Below, one piece after another: positions 51,740 to 60,625 of a stretch of 64,000 nucleotides of DNA. The DNA is taken from positions 1 to 64,000 of the forward strand of contig VXNZ01000039.1 in assembly GCA_009840355.1 (NCBI GenBank), read 5' to 3'. Source of the DNA: Chloroflexota bacterium (GTDB lineage: Bacteria; Chloroflexota; Dehalococcoidia; Lucifugimonadales; JADFKI01). The position numbers were made by a program, and so were the translations under genes. Every line of letters begins with the position of its first letter. The first letter of the stretch is position 1. The notes under the pieces were generated by a model that saw only the letters and a program-made list of their open reading frames with translations, was not told the origin of the DNA and did not search any database.

Positions 51740-52668
51740 AGAGTTGCCTCCTCCGGTTTGTTGCATGTTTCGACGGGAATAACGCCGCCGCCCACGATGC
51801 GGCGGTTGTATATTCGCCTTATACCGAACAATGTCTCCCACGCGCGCGATATGGCGTTCTCGGCGAGGGCGCCATCGTCGTCGAAGAGCATTCCCAGCAC
51901 GGTGCCGCTGTGCGCCGCGGTGACGCCCACCGCGCCGGCGTCATCGGCGAGGCGTATCACTGCGTCCAACTGCGGCTTGTAGAGCAGATGCTGATTTGCA
52001 ATCGCGCTGCGAGTCGCGCCTGCGCCGATGTCCGCCGCGTTGCCTTTCCGCACGCCGCGACTGATGAGCGACAACGCTTCCTCGAATTCGGGCTGCATTT
52101 CGAGCAAAATGCCGTCGCGGTTGACGCCGTTGAACGCGAGCGTGTCCACATCGCCGCCGAAATCCAGTACGACTACGCGCATCGGCGGAGGATGCCCCAG
52201 AATCTCCGCGATGTTGCCCCGCTTGTGGTCGAGAACGGCGATGCCGGGCAGCATAATGCTGTCGCTCGGCTCCACGCGCAGCGCGATTGACGCGATGGTC
52301 TGCGGAGATATGTCCTGCTGTTCGTCCAATGCGGCAGCGGTCGCGGCGATCGATGCCGACACATCAGCCGTGCTGCTCGCCATACCCTTGCCGCGCGGCA
52401 GTTGGCTCGACAAACGCAGGAGCGCGTCAACATCATCGCGTCCGAAGTGCGCCAGGGTCAGAATCACCGCTTGCCGAGATTTCGGCGCGTGCGGCGGCGC
52501 ATCCACACGACCATCGCCCGGCGTTAGCGTAACCGTCGCGGTAGAGTGCATGTCGATGGGGCAGCTCACGAGGAAGTAGTCGCCATCAACCATGCCCTGC
52601 GCCAGCTCGCCGCAACTGCCGGGCGCGCGCATAGTCGCCGTGCGGGTGATGTTCGCCGTCTGTGTCAT
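51727..52668 (-). CDS. pduX: L-threonine kinase (GHMP family)
   Basis: The 313-residue GHMP kinase makes L-threonine phosphate, the precursor of the aminopropanol arm of cobalamin. It has 'RAPGSCGELAQGMVDGDYFL' at the start, the GHMP glycine-serine loop 'PRGKGMASSTADVSA', and the C-terminal 'GAVGVTAAHSGTVLGMLF'. ATG 52668 overlaps the cobU stop by ATGA; TTG 52674 is a less likely start. CobD, the next enzyme, is encoded at 56753 on the same strand. Confidence 0.92.
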   Translation of the reverse strand: MTQTANITRTATMRAPGSCGELAQGMVDGDYFLVSCPIDMHSTATVTLTPGDGRVDAPPHAPKSRQAVILTLAHFGRDDVDALLRLSSQLPRGKGMASSTADVSASIAATAAALDEQQDISPQTIASIALRVEPSDSIMLPGIAVLDHKRGNIAEILGHPPPMRVVVLDFGGDVDTLAFNGVNRDGILLEMQPEFEEALSLISRGVRKGNAADIGAGATRSAIANQHLLYKPQLDAVIRLADDAGAVGVTAAHSGTVLGMLFDDDGALAENAISRAWETLFGIRRIYNRRIVGGGVIPVETCNKPEEATLWRR

Positions 52669-53291
52669 TCGCAATCGCGCCGCAGTCCTGAATCGAAGAT
52701 GCCCATATCGGGCGTGTCACCTATATCGTTGATGTGCCGCGCGCCGAGCGCCCGCAGGTCGAGCGCGAGCCCAGCCGCCATAAGATACACCTTGTCCGCG
52801 CGAGATGCCACAAGCGAGTTGACGCGGCCAAGCGCATCGCGGTAGGCGCGCCCCAGCGAAGACGGCGGCACGACGCCTAGCCCAACCTCGTTCGTGACGA
52901 TTATCCACTCTGCATCGGATGCGGCGTACACATCCAGCAATTCCCGCGCCGCGCCCGTGATTCGCGCTTCGCAATCGGCATCGTATTCGTACTGCAGCAG
53001 CAGATTGCTAACCCACATAGTCAGGCAATCCACGACGATGGTGTCGTAGAGGCACGGCGTGTCCGCGATACGAGCGCGGATTGCATCGGGCAAGCTGCGT
53101 GGCTCTTCGAGCGTGTGCCATTCGGGGGGGCGGCTTGCTTGGTGCGCGGCGATGCGGCTACGCATGTCGTCGTCGAGCGCCTCCGCCGTGGCGACGAACA
53201 GCACTCGCTCGCCCCGCATCGCAAGCCGCTCTGCAAGCGAGCTTTTACCGGAGCGCGCGCCGCCCGTGATGAGCGTGAATTTGCGGTTCAT
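52665..53291 (-). CDS. cobU: Adenosylcobinamide kinase / adenosylcobinamide-phosphate guanylyltransferase
   Basis: The bifunctional enzyme phosphorylates adenosylcobinamide and transfers GMP to it. It has the P-loop 'LITGGARSGKSSLAERLA' at the N-terminus, 'HQASRPPEWHTLEEP' with the guanylyl-accepting His region, 'DCLTMWVSNLL', and 'VTNEVGLGVVPPSSLGRAYRD'. The start at ATG 53291 (208 residues) is set by the P-loop position; the frame to 53360 has no homology. cobU, pduX and cbiE overlap and form one operon. Confidence 0.95.
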   Translation of the reverse strand: MNRKFTLITGGARSGKSSLAERLAMRGERVLFVATAEALDDDMRSRIAAHQASRPPEWHTLEEPRSLPDAIRARIADTPCLYDTIVVDCLTMWVSNLLLQYEYDADCEARITGAARELLDVYAASDAEWIIVTNEVGLGVVPPSSLGRAYRDALGRVNSLVASRADKVYLMAAGLALDLRALGARHINDIGDTPDMGIFDSGLRRDCE

Positions 53292-53305
53292 TCCAAATCT
53301 CACCC

Positions 53306-53566
53306 TTACCTCAATGGTGCAATTCTGCTCGGCGCTTCGCCGCGCTGCGCCTGATCCCACGCAGTCGAAAGCTCATCCTGATGCTCCCTAGCCCATACCA
53401 TAACGCTCCGGCGTACTGAAGCGGGCAGGTGTCCCCGCAGCATGGTGATGGGATCAATGCCTACCAGCGCCGTACTGCCGCCGTATCGGACATGGAAGTG
53501 TGGCGGATTGTGGTCATTGTGGTACATGGAAATGACGATACCGTAGAATCGGCTGAGTTCAGGCAT
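53306..53566 (-). CDS. DUF4160 family protein
   Basis: The 86-residue protein carries the DUF4160 signature 'ISMYHNDHNPPHFHVRYG' (about 13-30). DUF4160 genes are typically paired with DUF2442 genes, as here: it overlaps the upstream DUF2442 gene by 8 nt. The pair is predicted to be toxin-antitoxin-like, but biochemical proof is lacking. It lies 14 nt upstream of cobU, so it may be cotranscribed with the cobalamin genes. Confidence 0.88.
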   Translation of the reverse strand: MPELSRFYGIVISMYHNDHNPPHFHVRYGGSTALVGIDPITMLRGHLPASVRRSVMVWAREHQDELSTAWDQAQRGEAPSRIAPLR

Positions 53567-54149
53567 TCTGAACCAGAGGCGCGGCGTTATGGGACTTGAT
53601 GATGGTGTTCAACTGCTCCCAAGTAATGCCGGTTACATCTAAATACAGCGAATCGGCGCACATCTCGATGTCATCGTTCCACGAGATTGTACCGTAGGAT
53701 GTTACGCGAACATCTTCAAAGAAATCCGGCTTGTTCCACGCCTTGAAGACGCCTTTCCCCACAAGATGAGCGAGATTAACTTCCCCGCTGACACCATCGT
53801 TGAAGGCTAACCACAAGCGATAATCGGGGAGTGGAATTACATCGACTGCCGCCAATTGCCAGTCATTCCCGGGCGGCGTCGCTTCATCCTGAATCTCGGA
53901 AGGCAGTTCGTCATACGACTTGCCCGTGATTCGCAAGTACAAGTCGTAAGCGTTTTCACCAATGCCATCGCCCCACAGTATAGCGCCGCCGTGTACCCGC
54001 GCATTCTCGAAGACGCCCGTTTTTTCCCAGTCCTTATAGTATTCGTGGCGCAGCTTCTCTGATAGGTCAACTTCGCCGCTGACGCCATCGCTGTACTCAA
54101 TCCATAGGCGATAATTCGGCAAAGCCTTCACGCTCACGGGCTTTAGCAT
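53559..54149 (-). CDS. Tandem DUF2442 protein
   Basis: The 196-residue protein holds two DUF2442 domains in tandem. The first begins 'VSVKALPNYRLWIEYSDGVS' and the second 'VDVIPLPDYRLWLAFNDGVS' (about residue 102); each also has a 'GEV(D/N)L' strand and an 'I(L/S)W' segment. DUF2442 proteins usually have one domain of about 80-100 residues and pair with DUF4160, so this is an internal duplication. Its likely role is antitoxin or DNA-binding partner, by inference. Confidence 0.88.
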   Translation of the reverse strand: MLKPVSVKALPNYRLWIEYSDGVSGEVDLSEKLRHEYYKDWEKTGVFENARVHGGAILWGDGIGENAYDLYLRITGKSYDELPSEIQDEATPPGNDWQLAAVDVIPLPDYRLWLAFNDGVSGEVNLAHLVGKGVFKAWNKPDFFEDVRVTSYGTISWNDDIEMCADSLYLDVTGITWEQLNTIIKSHNAAPLVQNA

Positions 54150-54194
54150 ATTCGCATTCCTTTCCCGCCGCTAATCGCAACCCACATCCGAGAC

Positions 54195-55751
54195 CTACAA
54201 CCCCACCATAGCATACACCGCGTCCATGTCCACGCTGTGGCGGATTAGGGCGGCTAGCTTGTCGTATTCGGCGTCGAGGTCGAGGATTGCGCCGTCGGGC
54301 AGTGTGATACCCTTGCGGCGCGCGATGTTCGTCAGCAGCGTGTGGCGCAGGCTGTGGTTGTGGAACAGCCCGTGCATATATGTGCCGAGCGTCAAGCCGT
54401 CCGCGTCCATCGCTCCGTCCGACGAATTCACCGACTTGCCGGAGCGCTCCGTGATGCGGAAGGGCGCACCGGATTTGCCGTCGCCGTTGTCGTAGGTCTG
54501 TCCCATATGTATCTCATAGCCGGCGATTGCGCTGCCGCCGTTGCCCGCCAGCATGCCCGCTGACGATGCAGCCACCTTGCCGCGAACCTGATGCGTAGTC
54601 TTGGTCGCGGCGAATGTGGTGGTGAGTGGCAGCAAGCCTAGTCCGCGAGTTTCCTGTACGGTGGATTCCACGCCGTCCGGGTCGAGTATGCGCTCGCCGA
54701 GCATCTGATAGCCGCCGCACACGCCGATGACCGGCGTACCGGCACATCGCCGCGCTGTTACCGCGTCCGCGATGCCGCTTTGTCTCATCCATTCGAGGTC
54801 GGCGACTGTGGTCTTGGAGCCGGGCAGGATAATCAGGTCGGGCGCGCCCATCTCGCTTGCGTTGTTGACATATCGCAGGCGCACACGCTCTTCGCGGTAC
54901 AGCGGGTCGAAGTCGTCGAAGTTGGCGATGCGCGGCAGACGAACGACCGCGATGTCGATGAAATCGTCCGATTGACTGTTGTTCCACGCGCGTGGCGGGT
55001 CGAGACCGAGCGAGTCTTCTTCCGGAATGTGGATGTCGTCGAACCATGGGATGACGCCCGCGACACCCACGCCCGTGCGCTCTCGCAGTATGTCGAAGCC
55101 GGAGTCTAGCAGCGACGGATCGCCGCGAAACTTATTGATGACGAACGCCTTGACCAGCGCCTGCTCTTCCGGTTCCAGCAGCGCCATCGTGCCAACTAGT
55201 GACGCGAACACGCCGCCGCGGTCGATGTCGCCCACGATGATTACCGGCGCGTTCGCATACCGTGCAACGCGCATGTTGACGATTTCGTGCTCGCGTAGGT
55301 TTATCTCCGCCGGGCTGCCCGCGCCTTCGATGACCACGATGTCGTACCGGCTGCGCAGCGTGTCCAGCGCCTGCGTTACGAGCGGCCAGAGGCGCAGCTT
55401 CATCTCGTAGTATTCGCGCGCGGACGCCACGCGCGTCGGCTTGCCCATCACCACGACCTGCGACTTGCGGTTGCCTTCGGGCTTGAGCAGGATGGGGTTC
55501 ATTTCCACAGTGGGCGCAATCCGCGCGGCTTCGGCTTGCACCGCCTGCGCCCTGCCAAACTCGCCGCCGTCCGGCGTGACGAACGAGTTCAGCGACATAT
55601 TTTGCGCCTTAAACGGCGCAACCCGCAGCCCGTCCTGCGCAAAAATGCGACAAAGTGCCGCCGTCATCAGCGACTTCCCCGCATGCGAGGTCGTGCCTTG
55701 CACCATTATCGTTTTGCCCATTATTGGCGCCTTGTTCATCTGCATTTGCAC
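54195..55751 (-). CDS. cobQ: Cobyric acid synthase
   Basis: This glutamine-dependent amidotransferase amidates four side chains of adenosylcobyrinic acid a,c-diamide. It has the N-terminal ATPase part 'MVQGTTSHAGKSLMTAALCR', 'FKAQNMSLNSFVT', then 'IILPGSKTTVADLEWMRQSG', and the glutaminase Cys in 'GVCGGYQMLGE' with a late His in 'THQVRGK'/'YMHGLFHN'. The frame opens at 55751 but family homology begins at Met11 (55721); no ribosome site decides between them. A family-1 mobile element lies 29 nt upstream of the ORF. Confidence 0.95.
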   Translation of the reverse strand: MQMQMNKAPIMGKTIMVQGTTSHAGKSLMTAALCRIFAQDGLRVAPFKAQNMSLNSFVTPDGGEFGRAQAVQAEAARIAPTVEMNPILLKPEGNRKSQVVVMGKPTRVASAREYYEMKLRLWPLVTQALDTLRSRYDIVVIEGAGSPAEINLREHEIVNMRVARYANAPVIIVGDIDRGGVFASLVGTMALLEPEEQALVKAFVINKFRGDPSLLDSGFDILRERTGVGVAGVIPWFDDIHIPEEDSLGLDPPRAWNNSQSDDFIDIAVVRLPRIANFDDFDPLYREERVRLRYVNNASEMGAPDLIILPGSKTTVADLEWMRQSGIADAVTARRCAGTPVIGVCGGYQMLGERILDPDGVESTVQETRGLGLLPLTTTFAATKTTHQVRGKVAASSAGMLAGNGGSAIAGYEIHMGQTYDNGDGKSGAPFRITERSGKSVNSSDGAMDADGLTLGTYMHGLFHNHSLRHTLLTNIARRKGITLPDGAILDLDAEYDKLAALIRHSVDMDAVYAMVGL

Positions 55752-55779
55752 ATCAGCGTCTCCGGAATAAGCAACTTGC

Positions 55780-55964
55780 TAGGTTGTGTGGACATTTCGT
55801 CGCTGTATCTTATTACCTTTGTGATTTCTCGCTATCGCTCGAAATCTAAAGTCGGAAACAGGTTTGCAAGCGACGATTTCAGATTCCTCACTATGTTCGG
55901 AATGACAGATGAGTGCGCTTTTCGTGTTTGAAATGCCTCGCGCGCTAAATGTCAATACGCCCTA
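55780..55964. repeat. Short inverted-repeat element, family 1, copy 4
   Basis: The ends TAGGTTGTGTGGACATTT (55780-55797) and AAATGTCAATACGCCCTA (55947-55964) are inverted copies matching at 14 of 18 positions. The interior holds the usual arms. It occupies nearly all of the gap between cobQ and cobC, so the cobQ promoter must lie inside it or the gene depends on read-through from cobC. Confidence 0.7.
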
Positions 55965-55970
55965 GTCCGG

Positions 55971-56618
55971 TTACTTTCGAGCGGCGAAAACATTTTTGAT
56001 TACATCTTCTAAGTGGCTGGTGTCGTTGAGCAGATCGAGCGCTGCGCCGCCGTCGAATGTGTTGATGACGGTGATGCCGCAGTTCGACAGGCGCAGACGC
56101 CACATATACTCGGCAGGCATGCCCAGCATCGCGGCGATGAGCCCACGCAGCGAGCCGCCGTGCCCCGCGATGAGGATGTTGCCCTCGCTGTCTGCGTGCC
56201 GTGTCAGCAGTTCGTCTGCCGTCGTCTTCATACGGGCGTAGAGTTGAATGTCGCTCTCGCCACCGGGCGGCGCGAAGTCCACATCCTCGTCGAACAGCCG
56301 ACGGAACAGCGACGGGTGACTGCGCTCGACTTGCTCGAATGTCAGCCCTTCCCACTCGCCGAACGCCTTCTCGCGCAGTGACACCATCTTGGTGAAGCTC
56401 ATATCGCGGCCGCGCATAATCGCCTCTGCGGTGTGCGCCACGCGCTGTAAATCGCTCGAATACGCCGCCTCGAAGTCCAATGGCGCAAGCCGAGTCGCCA
56501 CGAGTTCCGCCTGCGCGCGCCCCTTCGCGTTCAGCGCCGTGTCCGCCTGCCCCTGCGCGCGACCCTCATCATTCCAAGCCGTTTCACCATGCCTAACCAA
56601 AAACCATCTGCAATTCAT
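55971..56618 (-). CDS. cobC: Histidine phosphatase, probable alpha-ribazole phosphatase
   Basis: The 215-residue protein has the phosphoglycerate-mutase-like fold: catalytic 'FLVRHGETAWN' (His at about 10), 'YSSDLQRVAHTAE', 'EKAFGEWEGLTFEQV' and 'ILIAGHGGSLRGL' with the second His. In its cobalamin setting between cobQ and cobD it most likely removes phosphate from alpha-ribazole-5'-phosphate or cobalamin-5'-phosphate. By sequence alone it could be another small-molecule phosphatase. Confidence 0.82.
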   Translation of the reverse strand: MNCRWFLVRHGETAWNDEGRAQGQADTALNAKGRAQAELVATRLAPLDFEAAYSSDLQRVAHTAEAIMRGRDMSFTKMVSLREKAFGEWEGLTFEQVERSHPSLFRRLFDEDVDFAPPGGESDIQLYARMKTTADELLTRHADSEGNILIAGHGGSLRGLIAAMLGMPAEYMWRLRLSNCGITVINTFDGGAALDLLNDTSHLEDVIKNVFAARK

Positions 56619-56752
56619 TGCTTTATCCTGTTCCTGCTGTCCCTTCCCCTAGGAGGTAGGCTAGGGAGGGGCAAGATATTCCCCAAGTCATGCCAATATC
56701 CGCTATCGCCATTCGCTTGCCCAATCCGATTTCAAGTCTCAGTCATGCGAAG

Positions 56753-57838
56753 TCAGCCATGAGAAGTCAGCGCCATTAGCCCGCCAAATATGTCTCGCAG
56801 CGCGCCGATGAGCCTCTCGCAGTCCGCCTTTGTTTTAACGCCGATGCGGATGTATTCGGGCAGCCCGAACGATGCGCAGTCTCGCACACTGATGCGATGC
56901 CCGGTCAGCAGCGCCTGCCGCAGTGCGCGCGCATCGCCGACCTTGACCAGCACAAAGTTCGCGGCGGACGGCATGCATCGCAAGCCTATCGCATCGAGTT
57001 CGCTGACGAGGTATCGTTTGGCGGCTCGTGTCTCAGCGCGACCGTCTTCGACATGCCGCGTATCGGCGAGCGCGGCTATTCCTGCCTCCTGCGCCAAGCC
57101 GTTCACGCTCCAGCTGTGCTGCAACGCCCGGACGCGCTCCACGACTGCGGGCGGCGCAAGCATATAGCCCAGACGCAGCGCGGTCAATGCGTAGTCTTTC
57201 GTCATTGACCGCAGCAGCGCGACATTGCCTAGATTCAGCAGCGGCATCGAATCCCACCGCGCCTCGACGAACGGCAGATATGCTTCGTCCAGCATCAGCA
57301 GCGAATCTTCGGGCAGCGAGTTTGCGATACGCCGCACATCCGCCTCGCTCAGATAGCGCCCGGTCGGATTGTTCGGGTTGCACAGGAAGACCAGCGATGG
57401 CGCGCGCTCCGCGATAATGCGTGCCGCGCGCTCAATGTCCCAAGCGAAATTATTGCCTTCGTCCGCAACGATGCTGAGTACATCCGCGCCGTGCATATCG
57501 CAAGCTGCCGCGAATTCGCCGAATGTGGGCGCGAAGATTACTGCACGGTTGCCTGCGTTCAAATATGCGCGGGCAGTCAGATGTATCAGCTCGGTTGAGC
57601 CGTTACCGGCTAGAATTTGCGCTGTAGACACCGCCAGCCGCGCCGCCAGCGATTCGCGGAGCGCGGTGCATTCGGTATCAGGATACGCCGCTAAGTTGAC
57701 TGCGCCTATCGCCTGCGATATGCAAGATGGAGCGCCCAAAGGATTGATGCTGGCGCTGAAGTCGAGCACATCCTCGGGACGCAGTCCAAGAGAGCGCAGT
57801 TCGGCGATGTTCGCGCCGCCGTGTATCGGCAGAGTCAT
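56753..57838 (-). CDS. cobD: L-threonine-O-3-phosphate decarboxylase
   Basis: This PLP enzyme converts threonine phosphate to aminopropanol phosphate. It is a class I/II aminotransferase fold with 'HGGANIAELRSLGL', 'DFSASINPLGAP', 'NPNNPTGRYLS', and the PLP-lysine motif 'RSMTKDYALTALRLGY'. ATG 57838 gives 361 residues; a frame running to 57970 overlaps the Uma2 gene and has no homology. It lies 7 nt after the Uma2 stop, so it is probably cotranscribed with it. PduX, the previous enzyme, is 4 kb away. Confidence 0.93.
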   Translation of the reverse strand: MTLPIHGGANIAELRSLGLRPEDVLDFSASINPLGAPSCISQAIGAVNLAAYPDTECTALRESLAARLAVSTAQILAGNGSTELIHLTARAYLNAGNRAVIFAPTFGEFAAACDMHGADVLSIVADEGNNFAWDIERAARIIAERAPSLVFLCNPNNPTGRYLSEADVRRIANSLPEDSLLMLDEAYLPFVEARWDSMPLLNLGNVALLRSMTKDYALTALRLGYMLAPPAVVERVRALQHSWSVNGLAQEAGIAALADTRHVEDGRAETRAAKRYLVSELDAIGLRCMPSAANFVLVKVGDARALRQALLTGHRISVRDCASFGLPEYIRIGVKTKADCERLIGALRDIFGGLMALTSHG

Positions 57839-57845
57839 AAGCAGC

Positions 57846-58610
57846 CTATCCTTGCCGCCGCAGACGCTCAATCTCTTCGAGCAACGCACGCTCTCGCGCT
57901 TCTGACGCAAGCCGCGCCGTTCGTTCGGCGTCTGCGCGGTCTTCGGCACGGTCGGCTCGATTTTCTGCAAAGTCCGCGCGCTCCTCTGCTGCGACTCGTT
58001 TGTCTATCGTGATGCCGGCAATGGGGTCGAGCACGTCGAACTCACTGCCGTCCCAGTGGAAATCGACATTCAGCAACTCGCTGTACGCTGTAACCGAACC
58101 GTCAGCGCCGGCGCGAAGCTCGTATGCCTGATATGCGCCGTCCACAAGACGCTCCCCAATGAGCGGAAGCTCGTACAACTCGCCGCCGGTAGGGTCTAAC
58201 CGCCAGTATTCGGATATTCCCAAGCTCTCGTAACGGCTGCGCTTGTCTCCCATATCGTTCGCCGCAGTGCTCGGAGACGCCACTTCCATCACGAATTCCG
58301 GAACTTTGCCGATCTCCCACAGCCAGAAATTGGGCAGCTTCTCGCGTATCTCCTCGGCAGGAACAGCGAACGCGATGAACAAATCCGGCTTGATGCGTCT
58401 GTTGCCGTCCGTCCTGTCGTACGAGATGAAAATATCGCCATGAATAAAGACATCCGGCGAGTCTTCGTACTTTTCGCGGAGCAGCTGCCCGATGCGCGCT
58501 ATTGGGAAGTATTGCAGCATGCCGTCCTCCACCCGCTCCGGCTCTTCGTAGAAGATGTCAGGCAGCGTCCTGTGTTCCCATGCGTTGGTTATTGTTCCGG
58601 TAGTTGCCAT
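57846..58610 (-). CDS. Uma2 family (DUF820) nuclease-fold protein
   Basis: The 254-residue protein has the Uma2 PD-(D/E)XK core: 'IKPDLFIAFA' with its Asp, 'PEFVMEVASPSTAANDMGDK' with Glu, and 'YESLGISEYWRLDP'. The last 50 residues are a charged Arg/Glu/Ala coiled coil starting near 'AAEERADFAENRADRAED', common in this family. Despite the nuclease label, the function of Uma2 proteins is largely unknown; they multiply in Cyanobacteria and Chloroflexota. It lies directly upstream of cobD. Confidence 0.88.
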   Translation of the reverse strand: MATTGTITNAWEHRTLPDIFYEEPERVEDGMLQYFPIARIGQLLREKYEDSPDVFIHGDIFISYDRTDGNRRIKPDLFIAFAVPAEEIREKLPNFWLWEIGKVPEFVMEVASPSTAANDMGDKRSRYESLGISEYWRLDPTGGELYELPLIGERLVDGAYQAYELRAGADGSVTAYSELLNVDFHWDGSEFDVLDPIAGITIDKRVAAEERADFAENRADRAEDRADAERTARLASEARERALLEEIERLRRQG

Positions 58611-58938
58611 CTCAACCCTCCGGCGTTGAATTCCACACTACGCATTATACAGCGATGCGAGGCTTTCGGTTTGCCGCATGTCCTATCTGTCAGCGGATTA
58701 CTTAACACTTCCTGCCTAACACTTACAAGAATGACATAAGACACAACCGGCAATTGCCTGATGCAGGTTTCACGGTGCGGTGGGGCATGGTGATAAACGG
58801 CGGGTATATCCGTATAATTGTTAACAGCGAGAGTGGAGTTAGGCTGGAATGGCTTTGTAACCGAATGCGCGAATCCATTCCCTTCAATACCCAATCACCA
58901 ACAACCGACCCCATGAATAACCGATGTGAGATTGCAAT
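58611..58938. other. Divergent intergenic region before sucC
   Basis: No gene is seen. A TATAAT at 58813-58818 may be the sucC -10 box, but no good -35 box stands 16-18 nt upstream. The leader to sucC would be about 115 nt. A short direct repeat, TAACACTTCCTGCCTAACACTT, split around 58704-58725, is present. Confidence 0.4.
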
Positions 58939-60102
58939 ATGAAAATTCATGAGTATCAGGCGAAGCAGATATTGAGCAAGTATGGCGTGCCGGTGCCTGA
59001 AGGGAGCGTTGCGTCCACGCCGGAGGAAGCGGCGAATTTGGTCGAAGCGCTCGGCGGCAATGCGGTCGTCAAGGCGCAGGTGCATGCCGGCGGACGCGGT
59101 AAGGCGGGCGGCGTCAAGCTAGTCTCGTCGGCCGCTGAGGCGGCTGAGTTCGCGGCGTCCATCCTCGGCACGAATCTGGTTACATTCCAGACGGGACCGG
59201 AAGGCGTGCCGGTGCGTCAAGTGCTGGTCGAAGAGACGATAGATGTCGCGGACGAGCTTTATCTGGGCGTGGTAATAGACGGCGCGGCAGAGGGCATCGT
59301 CGTCATAGCGAGCGAGGCGGGCGGCATGGAGATAGAAGAGGTCGCAGACGCCACGCCGGAGAAGATCCTGCGTGCGACGATAGACCCCGTGCTTGGGTTT
59401 CAGCCATTCCAAGGCAGAAGTCTCGCCTACGGCTTGAATCTCGACGGCTCGCTGGTGCGCCCGGTCGGCACGCTCATCGAAAATCTGTGCCGCGCGTTTC
59501 AGGAGAACGACTGCTCGCTGGCGGAAATCAACCCGCTGGTCATTACGACGGACGGTCGCGCGCTCGCCGTTGACGCCAAGCTCAATTTCGACGACGACGC
59601 GATGTTCCGCCACAAGGACTTGGACGAGTTCTACGACGCGGAGCAAGAGGACGACGGCGAGGTCGAGGCGCGCAAGTACGACATCAATTATGTGAAGCTG
59701 GACGGTAGCGTGGGCTGTATCGTGAACGGCGCCGGTCTTGCGATGGCGACGATGGATGTGGTGCTGTCCGGCGGCGCGAAGCCGGCGAACTTCCTGGACA
59801 TAGGCGGCGGCGCGGACGAGGACAAGGTCGCGCAGGCGCTCAACATCGTGCTGTCGGATAAATCTGTCGAGCTGGTGCTGGTGAACATATTCGGCGGCAT
59901 ACTGCGCTGCGATGTGGCGGCGCGGGGCTTCCTGCAAGCAGCCGAAGCCGCACCGGACGGCATCCGCCCCATGGTCGTGCGAATGCTAGGCACAAACGCC
60001 AACGAAGGCAGACGCATCCTAGCCGAATCCAGCCTAGACGTAACGCTAGTGGACGACCTAAGCGGCGCGGCAGGAGCAATTAGGGCGGCGGTCGGCGCGT
60101 AG
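58939..60102 (+). CDS. sucC: Succinyl-CoA ligase (ADP-forming) subunit beta
   Basis: The 387-residue ATP-grasp subunit has 'MKIHEYQAKQILSKYGVPVP', 'QVHAGGRGKAGGVKLV', 'EINPLVIT' and the C-terminal CoA-ligase part 'GAGLAMATMDVVLSGGAKPA', 'NIFGGILRCDVAA'. It makes ATP (or GTP) from succinyl-CoA in the TCA cycle together with SucD. Normally sucD follows at once; here sucD starts at 63588, after five other genes. Confidence 0.97.
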   Translation: MKIHEYQAKQILSKYGVPVPEGSVASTPEEAANLVEALGGNAVVKAQVHAGGRGKAGGVKLVSSAAEAAEFAASILGTNLVTFQTGPEGVPVRQVLVEETIDVADELYLGVVIDGAAEGIVVIASEAGGMEIEEVADATPEKILRATIDPVLGFQPFQGRSLAYGLNLDGSLVRPVGTLIENLCRAFQENDCSLAEINPLVITTDGRALAVDAKLNFDDDAMFRHKDLDEFYDAEQEDDGEVEARKYDINYVKLDGSVGCIVNGAGLAMATMDVVLSGGAKPANFLDIGGGADEDKVAQALNIVLSDKSVELVLVNIFGGILRCDVAARGFLQAAEAAPDGIRPMVVRMLGTNANEGRRILAESSLDVTLVDDLSGAAGAIRAAVGA

Positions 60103-60133
60103 CTGCGGGGCATGCTGAAAATCCGGAGGTGTT

Positions 60134-60586
60134 GTGGCACTTTACGAGAGACCCATCATAGGAGAACGCGAGGATTTGCTGAGTGTCTTGCGCGATCTTC
60201 GGCCATATTACTTCTCGCTTTTGGTGGTGCAGTTGGCGGTTTGGGGCGTTGTGGTATTCTTATCTGAAAGAAGCGTATGTATCAATGAAGACATTGCCGG
60301 CTGCACAGTAACGATAGGACTGAAGATGAGTGGGCTAGTCCCGCTATCGTTGATCACAAGCGTAATCTTAGTAGATGCAGGGAGGTACTTAATGGTACTG
60401 TTACGCAATTCCCGGGAAAGACTGATAACGCGAGCTAAAATCGAGGCGAACGCAGAAGGCAAAGCAGAAGGCGCGAACGAAATGCATGCCAAGTGGAGCG
60501 CTTGGAATGTGCGGCGCATTGAGCATGAGCGCAGGGGTGAACCCTTTGACGTGCCGCCGCCTTCGCCGGAAGATTGCGACCGATAA
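60134..60586 (+). CDS. Small membrane protein of unknown function
   Basis: The 150-residue protein has two membrane helices, about 26-43 ('YYFSLLVVQLAVWGVVVF') and 66-90, with two Cys (49, 57) in the short segment between them, which may form a disulfide outside. The C-terminal third is hydrophilic and charged, with 'AEGKAEGANEMHAKW'. It starts at GTG with GGAGGTGTT upstream. No family is recognised. It lies 31 nt after sucC and 39 nt before the selenoprotein candidate. Confidence 0.65.
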   Translation: MALYERPIIGEREDLLSVLRDLRPYYFSLLVVQLAVWGVVVFLSERSVCINEDIAGCTVTIGLKMSGLVPLSLITSVILVDAGRYLMVLLRNSRERLITRAKIEANAEGKAEGANEMHAKWSAWNVRRIEHERRGEPFDVPPPSPEDCDR

Positions 60587-60625
60587 TATGGTGCTAACAA
60601 GCAGTTGCCCAAAAGGAGGCATACC

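Noticed and set aside
57839-57970. N-terminal extension of cobD
   Set aside because: It overlaps the 3' end of the Uma2 gene, has no homology, and the family N-terminus starts at 57838.
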